Counted from the first letter of the stretch, positions 20,800-32,456 are shown. The stretch is DNA of 64,000 bases from Ascarosepion bandense (GCA_037127315.1 JBBBDQ010001186.1:2157501-2221500); one strand, 5' to 3'. A program made the numbers and translations. Notes: generated by a model not told the origin, from the letters alone.

Positions 20800-21491
20800 G
20801 ATTAGTACTCAAGATTCTGAAATGCTGGTTTACATATTTTTTTAAACTAGTGTTTAATAAATAGAAAATAAAGACATTTCAATGTATCTAAACTAGTAGA
20901 GTTAGTAGGATTCGGAGGCAACTTTTATGTACATCTTTTATAATTGTTTTGATGATAGTGTGAAAGAACATCGAAATATGAAGTGAACAGCCAACTATAC
21001 ATGTTTCTTAATTCAATACCATTTACCAAGCATGTTATTCTAGGTGATTTCAGTGAAATTCTCTCCCCAAAATCTGATAAATTTTACTTGGGTCGGGCTA
21101 AGACCTTTTATGCGCCATTTAATATTTCATGACATAAAGGAAAACAGTAACGCTGAAGATAATGCTTGTCAGGTAATCAATATTGTATTAACGAACCAGA
21201 ATCGTAAATGATAAACGGAATACTGGAAGGATTTACTGGCTTATCTTAATTTATATAAAGACTATTGAGGAATTCTCTATTTTCAAGAACCAGTTTTTCA
21301 TTATAGGTTTTCAGCATCATCGTCTGTCAAACGACTTTATGTAGATGGATCCTTCCACAAGCAGACTTCTGAATCGATGGGATACAAACAAGGCTTTGTC
21401 CCAATTTTCCCGATGTAGAACGGTGGTACGGGCTCCAACGTCAATGGTAACTGGGACAATAGTAGCCTGATTTTCATACATTACGTCAACA

Positions 21492-21530
<39 letters not shown>

Positions 21531-21924
21531 ATTTTTATACAGCAAACATTGTTTTTACTGTTGTTAAATTTTCAAATGAAGGGAAGTTGAATTAGTCATT
21601 CGTGGTGGGTGTTGACTTTTCGACGATGACAATCTTAAAAACTACCACCAAAAAGCTAACCCCTGTTGTTTTCGTTTGATATTAAAACAAACATTTCTAA
21701 TTCACACAGTTTTGACTTATAATACTCATTTCTTTCGAGAACTTTTGAAACAAGTGTTAACAAAAGGAAAAACAACAACTGTGAACGGGTTATTATTTAT
21801 TGTTGGTTATTAATCCTGGATTAGTTTTTAGAGAAGATGACAAATGTATGACAACCAATGAGGATCGAAATCACTAAACTGTTGGTAATGACCGAACAAC
21901 ACACTAACAATTACTTCATTCTGA
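20800..21924. other. No gene seen; (ATT)n at 21492-21528
   Basis: AT-rich sequence with one trinucleotide array. Confidence 0.6.
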
Positions 21925-22230
21925 TGCGTATTAGTCAGGTGCCATATGTGATACACGCTTTGGGCGATCATGTCTCGAAAGAGACATGACTGAATAAGCA
22001 GAGGATTATCCCAGAGTAGTTTGCCATTGCTTTCTGCGGTAGTCTGGTTGCCAGCCAAGGCTATAGAACCCAATCTGTCCTGTTACTTAACCCATAACTG
22101 GAGAGAAGAGACGGATTAATACCTTTCCCAAGGGTAATTGTGCGTAAGTGAATGCAAGGAATCTCGACTGGAATTCGAACTTGGCTCTCCGAGTTGTCGT
22201 CCAGAGTTGATATCCATTGCACCACGAAAA
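21925..22230 (-). mobile_element. tRNA-derived SINE, family A (full-length-looking)
   Basis: Tail AGTCAGGTGCCATATGTGAT at left. Head at right reads on the minus strand TTCGTGGTGCAATGGATATC and CAAGTTCGAATTCCAG. Confidence 0.9.
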
Positions 22231-22689
22231 ACATTTGTTACATATCACTCAGAGGAAGGAAGTATGAAAAGCGTTAAAAAAGTTAAAATCTTTTCCATTT
22301 TACAATCGACAAGTAAATGTTATTGAATCATCTGTTATCTACAAAGACGAAGCGATTTCGAACATGTACCTCCTTAATACACACGTAAGCGAATCCGATT
22401 GCAAAGTCTTCAAGCAATACCGTGGTTATTATCTTTTTAACACTTTCGTTGCTGTGGACGTTTTTATACGTCTTTACAAACCTTAGATTACATTGTGGTC
22501 GGCGTATATATACTTTTTCAAAACACCTTGCTATGTCGTCTAGTCACGCCGGTGATGTAAGTATTTTTCTCATTCAGTTTTGTTTATTTCATCTTTTTTT
22601 GTTCTCTCTGTATAAGAAAGAGACTAAAGTATTAAGAAATAAACGTGACTGAAAAATCAAAATACCTAAAGGAATAGTTAAAGTTGTCT

Positions 22690-22985
22690 TTCAGAAACGA
22701 ATGATGAACTGTTATGTAATATCAATACATCGATACGGTTTGGAATGCTGGACAATGTACACAGAAATAAAGAAATGTCTTGAATCAACAGCGATCTGGT
22801 ACGACAGAAAGGTGCTGATGTTATGGAAGGAATATTTGCGAAACCATCTAGTTTTAAGGAAAATGAAAACAAAAAGAACACTAATACTTAGAATTAATAA
22901 GAAACTATTGAAATTTCTCCTGCATATAAAGAGAAAAGTAAGCTTGAAGATTTTAGCACTCACAGGATATATATTTTGAAAACAA
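22690..22985 (+). pseudogene. RTE-like LINE fragment
   Basis: Frame from 22701 reads MNCYVISIHRYGLECWTMYT, then CLESTAIWYDRKVL and LILRINKKLLKFLLHIKRKV SLK, ending LTGYIF. It aligns by eye with the relic at 20338 but is more diverged. No catalytic core. Confidence 0.7.
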
Positions 22986-23464
22986 CATGGTGGACGGCAA
23001 CAGTTTTATCAATATATTCAGATTGAGCATTGCGATATCGTTTAGCTTAGTCTGTATTGTAGATTATCCGATCGAAACAAAACTGGTGGCGCCCATGACA
23101 AATCGCCGTTAGCCTCTAAAATATCCAGCAAATAGACGAGATGCACGAGGTTTCGGATCCAGGGAAAGAAATTATATAGTGATAGGAATTATGTTCCCGA
23201 TTCAATGGATTCCCCAGTATGTGAAGAGAAGAAAAATGACAGTCATTATCAGCCTCTTTTTCCAGTTCCAGTCGTCGTACAAAATAATAATGCAATATGT
23301 GGCTCGTCTGAAATCATGCAGAACAAAATATGCACTCAGTGTGATAACAGAGAAGCCAGGGATATAGTTGATCTTGGGTAACATCCGAGTGTAGATTCAC
23401 ATGACCAGTCTAGCAGCATTTGGGTTTCAAGCGTATTATAGGCAAATATATAGAAAAAATAGAT

Positions 23465-23770
23465 GTGCTTTGTGGTGCGGTGAATATCGGCTCGGAACGA
23501 GAAATCAAAGAGCCGAGTTCGAATTCCAGTTGAATTCGCTGCATTTCCTTGCGCGCAAATACCTATGAGAAATGTATTAATACCTTTCTTCTCTCTAGCT
23601 ATGGATAAAATATCAGGATAAGTTGGGTTCTATAGCCTTGGCTGACAACCAGTCTACCATAGAAAGTAATGGCAACCTACTGCGGGAAAATCTTCTGTCC
23701 AGTTAGTCATGTCTCTTTTGAGACATGATCGCCCAAGCGTGTATCACTTATGGCACTTAACTGACTTATA
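23465..23770 (+). mobile_element. tRNA-derived SINE, family A (full-length-looking)
   Basis: Head TTTGTGGTGCGGTGAATATC, B-box-like GAGTTCGAATTCCAGTTG, tail TATGGCACTTAACTGACTTA. A (GA)n/(GT)n stretch follows at 23788-23840. Confidence 0.9.
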
Positions 23771-23889
23771 TAAATAACCATTAAAAGAGAGAGAGAGAGT
23801 GTGTGTGTGTGTGTGAGCGAGAGAGTGAGCGAGAGAAAGAGGGAGGTGGGGGACAGTCTCTCAGACATTGCACACGAGAATGTAAGGTC

Positions 23890-24319
23890 CATTGTTCAGA
23901 TAAGGGCCCAGGGCCATCGACCACATAATAGTTGACAGTAACAGACATTGAAATGATTAATCATGAGAATTTCAGTTTTGTGTTGTCATTATTTATGTAC
24001 GAAAATCACGTTATGAATAATTGTAGCGGATGTGCAAGAGGCCATTTCAAATATTTTAAATAATGGGCCAGCACAGCCAGAGAAAAATTAATTCGATTAT
24101 GAAACCAATTGAAAATACGAATTCTTTCTTCATCGTTAGTATATACACAGTAACTAACTGGCCATATGACTCTAAACGATATATGTTGGACTTGAGCAGA
24201 ATCAGCCCTTTGCAACATGATGTCTCTTGACTCATGAATAATGACGGTTTTGCGGATATATGTTTATATGGAATTTTGTCCTTGTTTTGCTGTGAGAAAC
24301 CCGTCCCCAAAGTTTTTGA
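23890..24319. other. No gene seen
   Basis: No family or credible ORF recognised. Confidence 0.5.
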
Positions 24320-24725
24320 TACATCCAGATGTTTTTGATATACGGCCAGAAGCAAGTGAATGTGTCCAGTCACACTGATGAGCTGTGATACAGCGAAACG
24401 GGCTTGTATGTGGATGACTAATATATTATGCTCTCATTACGATTGAGCTTTCTAGAGAAGAAAATTTAAAAACAATTTCCACTTCTGCGAATATGCGTGA
24501 CTCTTCAGAAATGAATTGAGCTATTTCGGTGACTGGCGTGTGTATACACTGCTTATATAAAACACGTTAAAATTTCCCTTCTCTGATTCCATGCGCCTAT
24601 AGCTTAGTGGGTAGCGACTGACATCAAATCGGTCGAGTTTCGAACCCAGCCAGAAGCAAGTGGATGTGTCTAACTACACTGATGAGCTGTGATATAGCGA
24701 AACAGGCTTGTATGTGGATGACTAA

Positions 24726-24756
<31 letters not shown>

Positions 24757-24757
24757 T
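24320..24757 (+). mobile_element. SINE family C, head-to-tail dimer with linker
   Basis: A family C tail (TGATGAGCTGTGATACAGCG, GTATGTGGATGACTAATAT) ends near 24425. A ~150-bp linker starting ATGCTCTCATTACGATTGAG follows. A complete copy is at 24585-24725, with A-box-like TAGCTTAGTGGGTAGCGACT and B-box-like CGAGTTTCGAACCC, ending in (TA)n at 24726-24757. The same linker-SINE-(TA)n order occurs at 44014-44357. Confidence 0.75.
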
Positions 24758-24819
24758 CGCATTACCTACTCCGACGAGCTTCTTTCCTTGGTGCCCTGAC
24801 CACAGGAATTTACCCTTGC

Positions 24820-25143
24820 TACTAGGTTGGCAAATAGGTCCCAACCATTTATCTTCAAAATAGTCAAATGCAACCGCCACTTCTACTCTATCAGTTTTAT
24901 TTCTCACACTTTTCGACTGTGGAACTCCTGTCTAAATACTTGCTTCCCTGATTATTACAATTTTTAAAAGATTAATGCAGCGTCAATTGCCATCTTCTGT
25001 CTTCCTGACTTCCATCTTTTTCTTATCCTTTCTTCGACATCTCCTGTACCTTTTTCCCTCTCCCTCTCTCCACACTCTGTAGCCCTGTGCGCACCAGTAG
25101 AAGTACTTCCTTGCTTGGAGTGAAACGATTATAAAAAAAATAA
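24820..25143 (+). mobile_element. LINE 3' end fragment (dominant family)
   Basis: From AGTCAAATGCAACCGCCACT and TTTCTCACACTTTTCGACTG (end of the RT ORF) through the pyrimidine-rich 3' UTR to CTTGCTTGGAGTGAAACGAT and poly-A at 25133. Confidence 0.8.
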
Positions 25144-25194
25144 AATGCTAAAGATTTGCTTTCACTATCTCCAGTAACTACGACCGAACACCTT

Positions 25195-25274
25195 GGTTGA
25201 AGATGCAAATGGTTGAAGATGCAAATGGTTGAAGATGCAAATGGTTGAAGATGCAAATGGTTGAAGATGCAAAT
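25195..25274 (+). repeat. 16-bp minisatellite, 5 copies
   Basis: GGTTGAAGATGCAAAT repeated five times exactly. Confidence 0.95.
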
Positions 25275-25489
25275 GTATGAATTAAGAATTTCAACATCAA
25301 AAATAATGTAAAAACAGCGCCGAAAATTTTAAGAAAAAGACCACCAAATGTCACATAATCTTGTAATAAGCTTTTTTTTAAAAGAAACAAAAACATTAAT
25401 AATTTAATATCATCAAAAGAAAATACTTTGGCGGAAGATAAATATTGGATTTTTGTCTTGCATGTTAGTAGTCTGAGCATTAAACATTT

Positions 25490-25735
25490 ATGTTTGTGAA
25501 ATGATTTGTTTGAGCATTATTTTTAATCGATACTCGTATTTAAGTAGATATTGTGTTTATGATCAAACAGTATTATATATTTATTTCTACCAGACTAATT
25601 GTTTACGATAAATTTTTGTTACGAAAATGTATGTCATTCGGCAGGATTTGAACTTGCGACCCCTATCCGCATAGGGGAAGCCACCATGTGATCTGGCGCG
25701 TCTTAGACCTCTCGATCACGAATGACGATCAGTCT
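25490..25735 (-). mobile_element. tRNA-derived SINE, family D (class II tRNA-like head)
   Basis: The minus-strand head at 25735-25640 begins GTCATTCGTGATCGAGAGGT and ends GTTCAAATCCTGCCGAATGA. The 7-nt ends GTCATTC/GAATGAC pair perfectly as an acceptor stem, a TCCCC/GGGGT-type arm sits where a long variable arm would, and the B box is intact. The anticodon stem does not pair well, so it is probably not a functional tRNA. The tail (TATTTAAGTAGATATTGTGT region) recurs at 47620, 48030 and 63900. Confidence 0.6.
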
Positions 25736-25774
25736 TAAGGATGTCAAATTAAGCCTATGGCACAATTTACTTTT

Positions 25775-26060
25775 TTATCATTTTACTCCAAACAAGGCAG
25801 TTTTACTACCGCTGCTGCGCAGGAGGTTACATAGGGGAAAGTGATGAGAAAGAGGAGTTAGCTATAGGGGATGTCAAGAGGCGGGTAATAGACGGATGGA
25901 GTGGATAAAGAAAAGAGCTTGAGAGAAAGGATGCGAGTCAGTGAGATAGGAGATGTCTATTGACCTTACATTTAAATTCCTGGAGATTGTAGCTGTCGGG
26001 GAAGCAAGTATATGGAAGGAAATTCTACAGGTGGGAAGTGCGAGAAAAAAACCTGTTATA
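25775..26060 (-). mobile_element. LINE 3' end fragment (dominant family)
   Basis: The reverse complement carries the ORF end (CTCGCACTTCCCACCTGTAG region), 3' UTR and the tail CTTGTTTGGAGTAAAATGAT. The AAATTCCTGGAGATTGTAGC stretch on the plus strand equals the antisense of 'GCTACAACCTACAGAAATTT' at 28180. Confidence 0.75.
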
Positions 26061-26344
26061 TTTCCTATTAACGTTTTCTTTTCCTTTTTTTTTTTACGGG
26101 GCCATAACGTAAGTAAATGGATTCCAGTATTTGGCAGAGATTGAAACTTCCTAAAAAGATATAAGGACGAAAAATGCACACTTTATAGAAAAAATGCTAG
26201 AATTCAAAACGCGAAATAACTTCACTGGGTTCGATTGTGGGTGTTAAATTACGGTGTGGGGTATTAAACAGGCGCCCGGTATTCCACCCTGATAGATGGG
26301 TAGATAGAGAGATCTGAACTAGAATAGTAAAATCAGATATAATC

Positions 26345-26374
26345 AAAGATACATAGATAGATATGAACAGACTG

Positions 26375-26431
<57 letters not shown>

Positions 26432-26442
26432 TGAACAGACTG

Positions 26443-26487
<45 letters not shown>

Positions 26488-26497
26488 TGAACAGACT

Positions 26498-26552
<55 letters not shown>

Positions 26553-26720
26553 GAACAGGCGGAGACAGCTATGAATGGAATGAGATATATAAACAGATAT
26601 GAATAGAAAGACATAGTAGATAGCAAGACGAAAAGATAGATAGATATAGACAGAGATAGATAACTAAATATGAAGAGACAGAGAAAATAGATAGATATGA
26701 CAGTTGGTGATGGATAAACA
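26345..26720. repeat. Compound (GATA)n array with spacers
   Basis: Three main (GATA)n blocks, 26380-26430, 26443-26487 and 26497-26552, are separated by GATATGAACAGACTG/TAG, with degenerate units to about 26720. Confidence 0.9.
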
Positions 26721-26724
26721 CATA

Positions 26725-27269
26725 GATTTGAATAATTAAAGATGGTCAGATAAATATGAACAGACTGATGAAAAGATAGATAACACGGATACGAGTAAAT
26801 AGAAACGTTTAACTTTATAGTTATAAATATTCATTGGACAGGGTTAGTAGACAAATCTCATTTGGTTGGTTTAAATATTGAACGAGCCGCCGAAATTGGC
26901 AATTTCACTTATGAACCGCGTGATCGTTCAATTTGCTTATGAAAGAAGCGAACGTATTACGTTACGTTCTTGTTGGCTTCGTCCACCAAAAATGGTGTCT
27001 TCTTATATATATACAACAATAAACTATTAGTTGCAATGCGTCTGAGATATTAGAATGCGTACGAATCCACAAAAGAATATTGTACAATAGCCTCACCAGC
27101 GGCATTGTTATAGTGAAGCAGGCAGAAGAAAGTCACTTCTTAAATCAATCAATATTCAATAGGTAAAACAGTGATAAAATCTTGTAGTGGACATACTGTT
27201 GGCCGTTTGTCATATGATTATCATTTCGCTAATTTATAGCTGAATTTAAAATTTAAAATGCCAACTTCA
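26725..27269. other. No gene seen
   Basis: AT-rich, no recognised family. The LINE that follows begins abruptly at about 27270. Confidence 0.5.
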
Positions 27270-28440
27270 TTGGAAGGTCGTTTTGAATGGGCATGCCTCT
27301 ACATCCTACAGCATGAATGCTGGTGTCCCACAGGGCTCTATCCTGGGCCCGACGCTCTTCCTTATTTTCATAAACAATCTCCCAGATGAGATCAGTTCCC
27401 AAGTAGGCATCTACGCAGACGACACCACAATATACTCCCGCACCAGTAAGCAACCTGTCGTGGCGGACAGACATAATCTCGCTGGTGACCTTGAACGGGA
27501 TCTACACTCTGTGGTGAATTGGGGCAAGAAGTGGCTTGTCAACTTCAATGCGTCTAAGACCAAGCTGTTGTCTGTCAACCATCACAGGAAACCTCTCCTG
27601 CCTCCCATAAGCATGGACCAAGCAATTCTCCCTGAGAGTAACACACTACGCCTCCTCGGCCTTACCCTCTCCTCAGACCTCAAATGGAACCACTATATTG
27701 AATCCATAGCTAAATCTACTGCTAAGAAGGTTGGGTCACTATGCCGATCCAGGATGTTTTTTCCGCCTGAATCCATCCTGCATATATACAAGTCAACCAT
27801 CCACCCGTGCATGGAGTACTGCTGCCATTTATGGTCAGGCGCCCCTGCCGTTCTCCTCAGTGTTCTCGACAGGCTCCAAAGGAGAGTCTGTAATGTGATA
27901 GGTACTGATCTGGCGGCTCGACTGCAGCTAGTTCCCCACCGTCGAAATGTGGCCTCCCTTTGTCTGTTCTATAAATACTTTCATGGCTTCTGCTTGGACG
28001 AACTTAAGTCAGTGGTACCTCCTCAACAGGTGTTTACTCGTGCAACCAGACTGGCAACTGGGTCCCACCCATTCACAGTCAGGTTAGCCAAATGCAGACG
28101 ACAATTCTACTCCTGCAGCTTCTTCTCTCGCACTTCCCGCCTGTGGAACTCGCTCCCATATTCTTGCTTTCCTGACGGCTACAACCTACAGAAATTTAAA
28201 TGCAATGTCAATACTCATCTATTAACCACTGGATTCTAGCTCTCTCCCCACCCCCCGTATATCCTTCCCTTTCTCTCCACCTATGTATCTGTCATCGCAC
28301 CTGCATTCTCTGCTTTCTATTGCTCCTTTCTAACTAGTTTGTACTCCTCACTCTTTTCTAATTAATCTTTTTACAGTTATGTAGCCCCCCGCTCATCAGT
28401 GGCATTTCTACCTTGCTCGGGGTGAAATGATTAAAAAAAA
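27270..28440 (+). pseudogene. 5'-truncated non-LTR retrotransposon with long open RT frame
   Basis: An open frame of about 318 codons (27283-28239, no genuine ATG start) encodes the C-terminal half of a reverse transcriptase. Motif GVPQGSILGP is at residues 14-23 and the catalytic YADDTT at 44-49. Then come WGKKWLVNFNASKTKLLSVN, RLLGLTLSSDLKWNHYIES and the C-terminal YKSTIHPCMEYCCHLWSGAP and VASLCLFYKYFHGFC. This architecture is a Jockey/CR1-group LINE. The fingers part of RT and the endonuclease are missing, so the copy cannot move by itself. The 3' UTR runs 28240-28430 and ends CCTTGCTCGGGGTGAAATGA with poly-A. The absence of stops suggests a fairly recent insertion. Confidence 0.9.
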
Positions 28441-29083
28441 AACCTGGTGGCCATAGGCAGGGTTTTGAAATTTCTTATTTTTCCTTACTTTCCTTACAAT
28501 TACTCTAGCAGTTTGTGACTTAGAATTTATAATATTTAACTTAAGTTTTGTTCAAACAAGTTTTCCTATTCAGTCTGGACGTTTTGTATTGAAAGTAAGG
28601 AAGAAAAGAATATTTACTGGTTAGTAAATAAGGAAAATATTATAAACAAAACATGGCCATTATATATATAATGTAAGTTCATTGCTAATGATTGTACGAC
28701 AGAACTGCATAGAAAAACCAAAACGAAAATTATTAACAGGAAGAGAAACACTTTAACAATCGTTACTGACAGAATAGGGTAATGTAAATTAATTGCTAAT
28801 GATTTTATGGTAGAAGCGCGTCGAAAATCAAGAAGAACGAGATTGTCAGGAGCTGAAGGATTTATGAAAGCGTTACTAATAGAATATGGCTATTATAGGT
28901 ATAAGTCTATTTTTCTTACGTAAAATGTACAAAGTCTGATCTGGAAAGAATCTGCGACATTTGCTTTACCGAGAAACATTTCTTAATTATGTGTAACGGA
29001 GCTAATTTCACTCTGAATGTTTGCCATATGAAGCCTAACTGCTGGCGAAAAACGCAGATATGTGCTCTATTTACCATTATTCG

Positions 29084-29087
<4 letters not shown>
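28441..29087. other. No gene seen
   Basis: AT-rich. A short motif (GTAAGTTCATTGCTAATGAT and GTAAATTAATTGCTAATGAT) occurs twice, near 28671 and 28783, suggesting an old ~110-bp duplication. Confidence 0.5.

Positions 29088-29136
<49 letters not shown>
29088..29136. repeat. (GA)n microsatellite
   Basis: About 24 GA units. Confidence 0.95.
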
Positions 29137-29140
<4 letters not shown>

Positions 29141-29194
29141 GTTATCATCATAAACATATTTTATGTATCAAAAGAAAAAAGCAACAATTATGTA

Positions 29195-29480
29195 TAAATC
29201 TGTAACTAACTTTGTCTCAGGGAGAAGGTTACAATTTTCGGAAAACAAGTCAGAATTACAACTGACCCCGAGAGAACTTGAAAACTTATCGGGTTTTATT
29301 ATCGACAGACATAATCTTAACATAAGATATGCAGATGACACTGTTTTCGTATACGCCCCAGAAGAAAAAAAACTTAGACAAAGTAGCAAAGGAAAGCAAG
29401 AAAAAAGGACTAACTGTTAACTCTAAGATTACAGAATGTATAACTGTCATGAAAAGATGTAAGCTACGTATCAAGTAAGT
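29195..29480 (+). pseudogene. LINE reverse transcriptase palm fragment (RTE-like)
   Basis: Reads ENLSGFIIDRHNLNIRYADD then TVFVYAPEEKKL, with the catalytic YADD at about 29326-29337. After a frameshift it reads KSKKKGLTVNSKITECI, matching the 'GLxxNxxKTE' motif that follows YADD in RTE-type RTs. Both ends are truncated. It could come from the same family as 20270 and 22690. Confidence 0.75.
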
Positions 29481-29489
29481 ACGTAAATT

Positions 29490-30060
29490 CTACTAACTGG
29501 CTGGTTAGTTAAAAAGTAAAAACTAGTTAAACACTGCCTCTCTTAAGTAGTTAAAACTAGTTAGGAGGGCGCAGGGCCATGAGAAAAGCTGTCCTTTTGA
29601 CACTCAGTTTTATTGCGGAAACGTTTAACTATGTTTCTCGAATTTTTAACATAAATCAATCTACAAGTAAATGAATACCATAGAGTGATGGTTAACAAGC
29701 AAACTTGCTCAGCCACTGCAAGTAAAGTGAATTCAGTCAACACTGCATAATTTGTATATCTCATCAGACACCTTTTCAATCCTAGCAAATTCAACCCTCA
29801 GTAAGTGCTCGAGGGTTTTCCCCAGTTTGAGACTAATCTGCATTTAGAAAATTATTAGGAGAGGAACATTGGAGAGCAGTGTCAAGAAAATTGCGTCTTC
29901 ATTCATTCATTAATTCTGTCTTCATTGAGTGCTACACACTTGTGGCGTTGTTCCATAGTAAGCTCCGGTAGCTGATGTGATCGAATATTTGTCATTGTCA
30001 CCAGTAGTTGGTGTTCAAGTTCTGTAAAAGTCACAATTTCGCATGCTAATTTTAAAGGAA
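29490..30060. other. No gene seen
   Basis: No recognised repeat or coding region. Confidence 0.5.
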
Positions 30061-30064
30061 ATTA

Positions 30065-30372
30065 AATGTGCGTTGTGGTACAGTGGATATCGGCACGGAA
30101 CGAGAAACCGGGGAGCCGAGGTCGAATTCCAGCTGTAATCCATTGTATTCACTTACGCGCAAATACCCTTGGGAAAGGTATTAATCTGTCTCTTCCTTCC
30201 AGTTATGGGTTAAATAGCAGCACAGATTGGGTTCTATAGCCTTGGTCGGCAACCAGTCTACCGTAGAAAGCAATGGCAACCTACTGCGGGATAATCTTCT
30301 GCCCAGTCAGTCATGTCTCTTTCGAGACATGATCGCCCAAGCGTGTATCACGTATGGCACTCAACTGACTGA
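30065..30372 (+). mobile_element. tRNA-derived SINE, family A (full-length-looking)
   Basis: Head TTGTGGTACAGTGGATATCG and GTCGAATTCCAG, central TTCTATAGCCTTGGTCGGCA, tail CACTCAACTGACTGAAAC. Confidence 0.9.
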
Positions 30373-30514
30373 AACGAGCCTTTCCCTGTTTGAAGATCAT
30401 GAAGCATTAATCTTTAAAAAAAATTATCATAGTAAGTGGATCTTATTTTAAATAGACATCCAATGTTTTCATTAAGCAGTATATAATACGTGTATCGTAT
30501 ATCTCTTTCAAATA

Positions 30515-31125
30515 TGGTCCTGGGCATGACGATAAACTGCATCCGGCAGCAAAGCCTTTGATTGGGAGGTTGTGAGGAGCATGGAACCACCTTTTAATTG
30601 CTGTTGTTCACCCAGACCCGGAGTGGTAACACCTGTTAGGGTCCCAGCTATGAGCAAATAGCTAACCTCCAAAGTGCGGTTAAAACACTATGAAAGTATG
30701 AAAATTATTTTTTTTTTAGAAATATATGCATAAAAATAGACGTTTACAGAAAAATATACATTCTTAAAGGAAAAATATTACCAGCAATAAATTTTTGAAG
30801 AAAAAATTATTACCATAAGACATTTATTGAAGGAAAAAATAATATTCTCAGGAAAACATTTTTGAAAACAAGACTAGAAGATACTTTTAGTTTTCTAAAA
30901 TAAAAAAAAAAGATTAGAAACTAATTTTTATTAAAATCCGCCTAAATCAACTTTCTCACTCTAACCGAAAAAAACAAATAACAAAAAAAAACAAAAAACA
31001 AAAACAAAAACTAAAACGAAAAAAAACACCAAAAAACAAAACAAACAAACAAACAAAAAACCTTAAAACCTCACCTTTTTGGCATTAAATAACCCACGGT
31101 GTTTGATTTACCGTTAAACAAAACT
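30515..31125 (+). repeat. Dispersed repeat Y (copy 2)
   Basis: Starts GGGCATGACGATAAACTGCA and GGCAGCAAAGCCTTTGATTG, ends GGCATTAAATAACCC. An enlarged AAAACAAAC-rich stretch lies at about 30965-31060. Confidence 0.75.
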
Positions 31126-31152
31126 CAAACTATTTCAAATAAGAAGTATCTA

Positions 31153-31641
31153 CTATAATAATGTTTGAAATAATAAAAACGTCGAATTAAAATTTAATCC
31201 ATTGTATATATATATATATAGTTCTGGAGAAATTAACATGCATATGAAATTCTGATCTCCTCCTATAACGTTACAATATTTTTTTACGTATTTCTTAATG
31301 TTTATAGAACTGAAAAGCTTCCGAGGATGACATGCGGAAAGATTAGGATAAACACCAACATATGCGACCGCTCCGTGCAAGAAACCAACAATGTAAAGAA
31401 GGGAAACTGAGATCAATGTAAAAACGGTCTTATCCACAGTGTAAGCAGAAACGCCTCAGATTCCAATAGTATTTAGACGCCGACTGCCATCTTTAAACAC
31501 ACGGAGACAGACAGGTTGACGCCCTCGAATAGTCCTACTCAGACAATATACAAGGGAGATAAGATTCTTAATAACTGTATTAGGGTGCTTGGAAAGAGGG
31601 AGAGGAAAGATATTTGTCATCAACTCAGCTCCACAGACCAT
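31153..31641 (-). other. Unassigned open frame with one stop and a hydrophobic segment
   Basis: One minus-strand frame is open from 31641 to 31153 except for a single TGA at 31456-31458. The first part reads MVCGAELMTNIFPL..., and the second contains VFTLISVSLLYIVGFLHGAV followed by AYVGVYPNLSACHPRKLF. The hydrophobic run with small residues after it looks like a signal peptide or membrane helix, but no ATG precedes it within that half. The 3' part runs into a TA array. It may be chance, an old pseudogene or exon debris; no family recognised. Confidence 0.2.
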
Positions 31642-31737
31642 TACCCATAATACACTAATACTTTAACAAGATAGAAAGCCGAGAACAAGACAACGAGACG
31701 AACTCCAAAAGTGAGTTAAACCTGAAAACATTCTCGC

Positions 31738-31862
31738 GGTGTTGTAATGACTAGCAAGCTTGTCTCGGTAGAATCATTACAACAGAGCAGTGAGTGCAAT
31801 CCTCACTGGGTGTCCCATACTTCCGGCTTTGTACCACATCTAAGTACGCTTAGAAAATCACC
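31738..31862 (+). mobile_element. tRNA-derived SINE, family B
   Basis: GTGTTGTAATGACTAGCAAG (A-box region), GAGTGCAATCCTCACTGGGT (B-box region), ending CTAAGTACGCTTAGAAAATC. Confidence 0.75.
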
Positions 31863-32109
31863 ATTCTTTATGAAAAATATAAATATATATGGTGTTTGAT
31901 TGTGACAATGTTTAGCGCCAAGGTTATTGTTTTTTCAGTGGTTTTACTGATAAAATATATTTTGGCAATCAGGTTTATTAAATCGCAAAGTGCTCGATAT
32001 TGAGATGGAGATGGAGCGTTGATAAGCACAAAAAATTGTCGCTTTAACAGCGCATGTGTCCTCACGAAACTTCGAAGTTGGCATGAACCTGTTCAGTTAA
32101 AGTGACAAA

Positions 32110-32110
32110 C

Positions 32111-32168
<58 letters not shown>
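32110..32168. repeat. (TATC)n microsatellite
   Basis: About 14 TATC units. Confidence 0.95.
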
Positions 32169-32204
32169 CAAAGGGATGATCAGATAGGTAAATCATTAAA
32201 AAAA

Positions 32205-32456
32205 AACAAAAAACGATCCTATTAATATTAATTTCATTAATATTAATATTGATCAAGGTGGAGGGCTCGATGCAAATATTACGTTCTATTGACAGAGCCA
32301 AATATGAAAGATAAAACAAAAATTTCGTAATTTAAATCCGTTGGATAATTTAAATTTAAAACAAAAATTAAAACAATTTAAAAGAAAAATGAAAACAAAA
32401 CGAATTTAAATTTAAAAATGCCTATCCAAGGGATTTAAATTTCTAAATTTTTGTTT

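Noticed and set aside
25640..25735. Functional tRNA gene on the minus strand
   Set aside because: The anticodon stem is mispaired and the tail matches a dispersed SINE family; called SINE D instead.
26333..26626. Minus-strand Ser-Ile-Tyr-Leu repeat frame
   Set aside because: Translation of (GATA)n.
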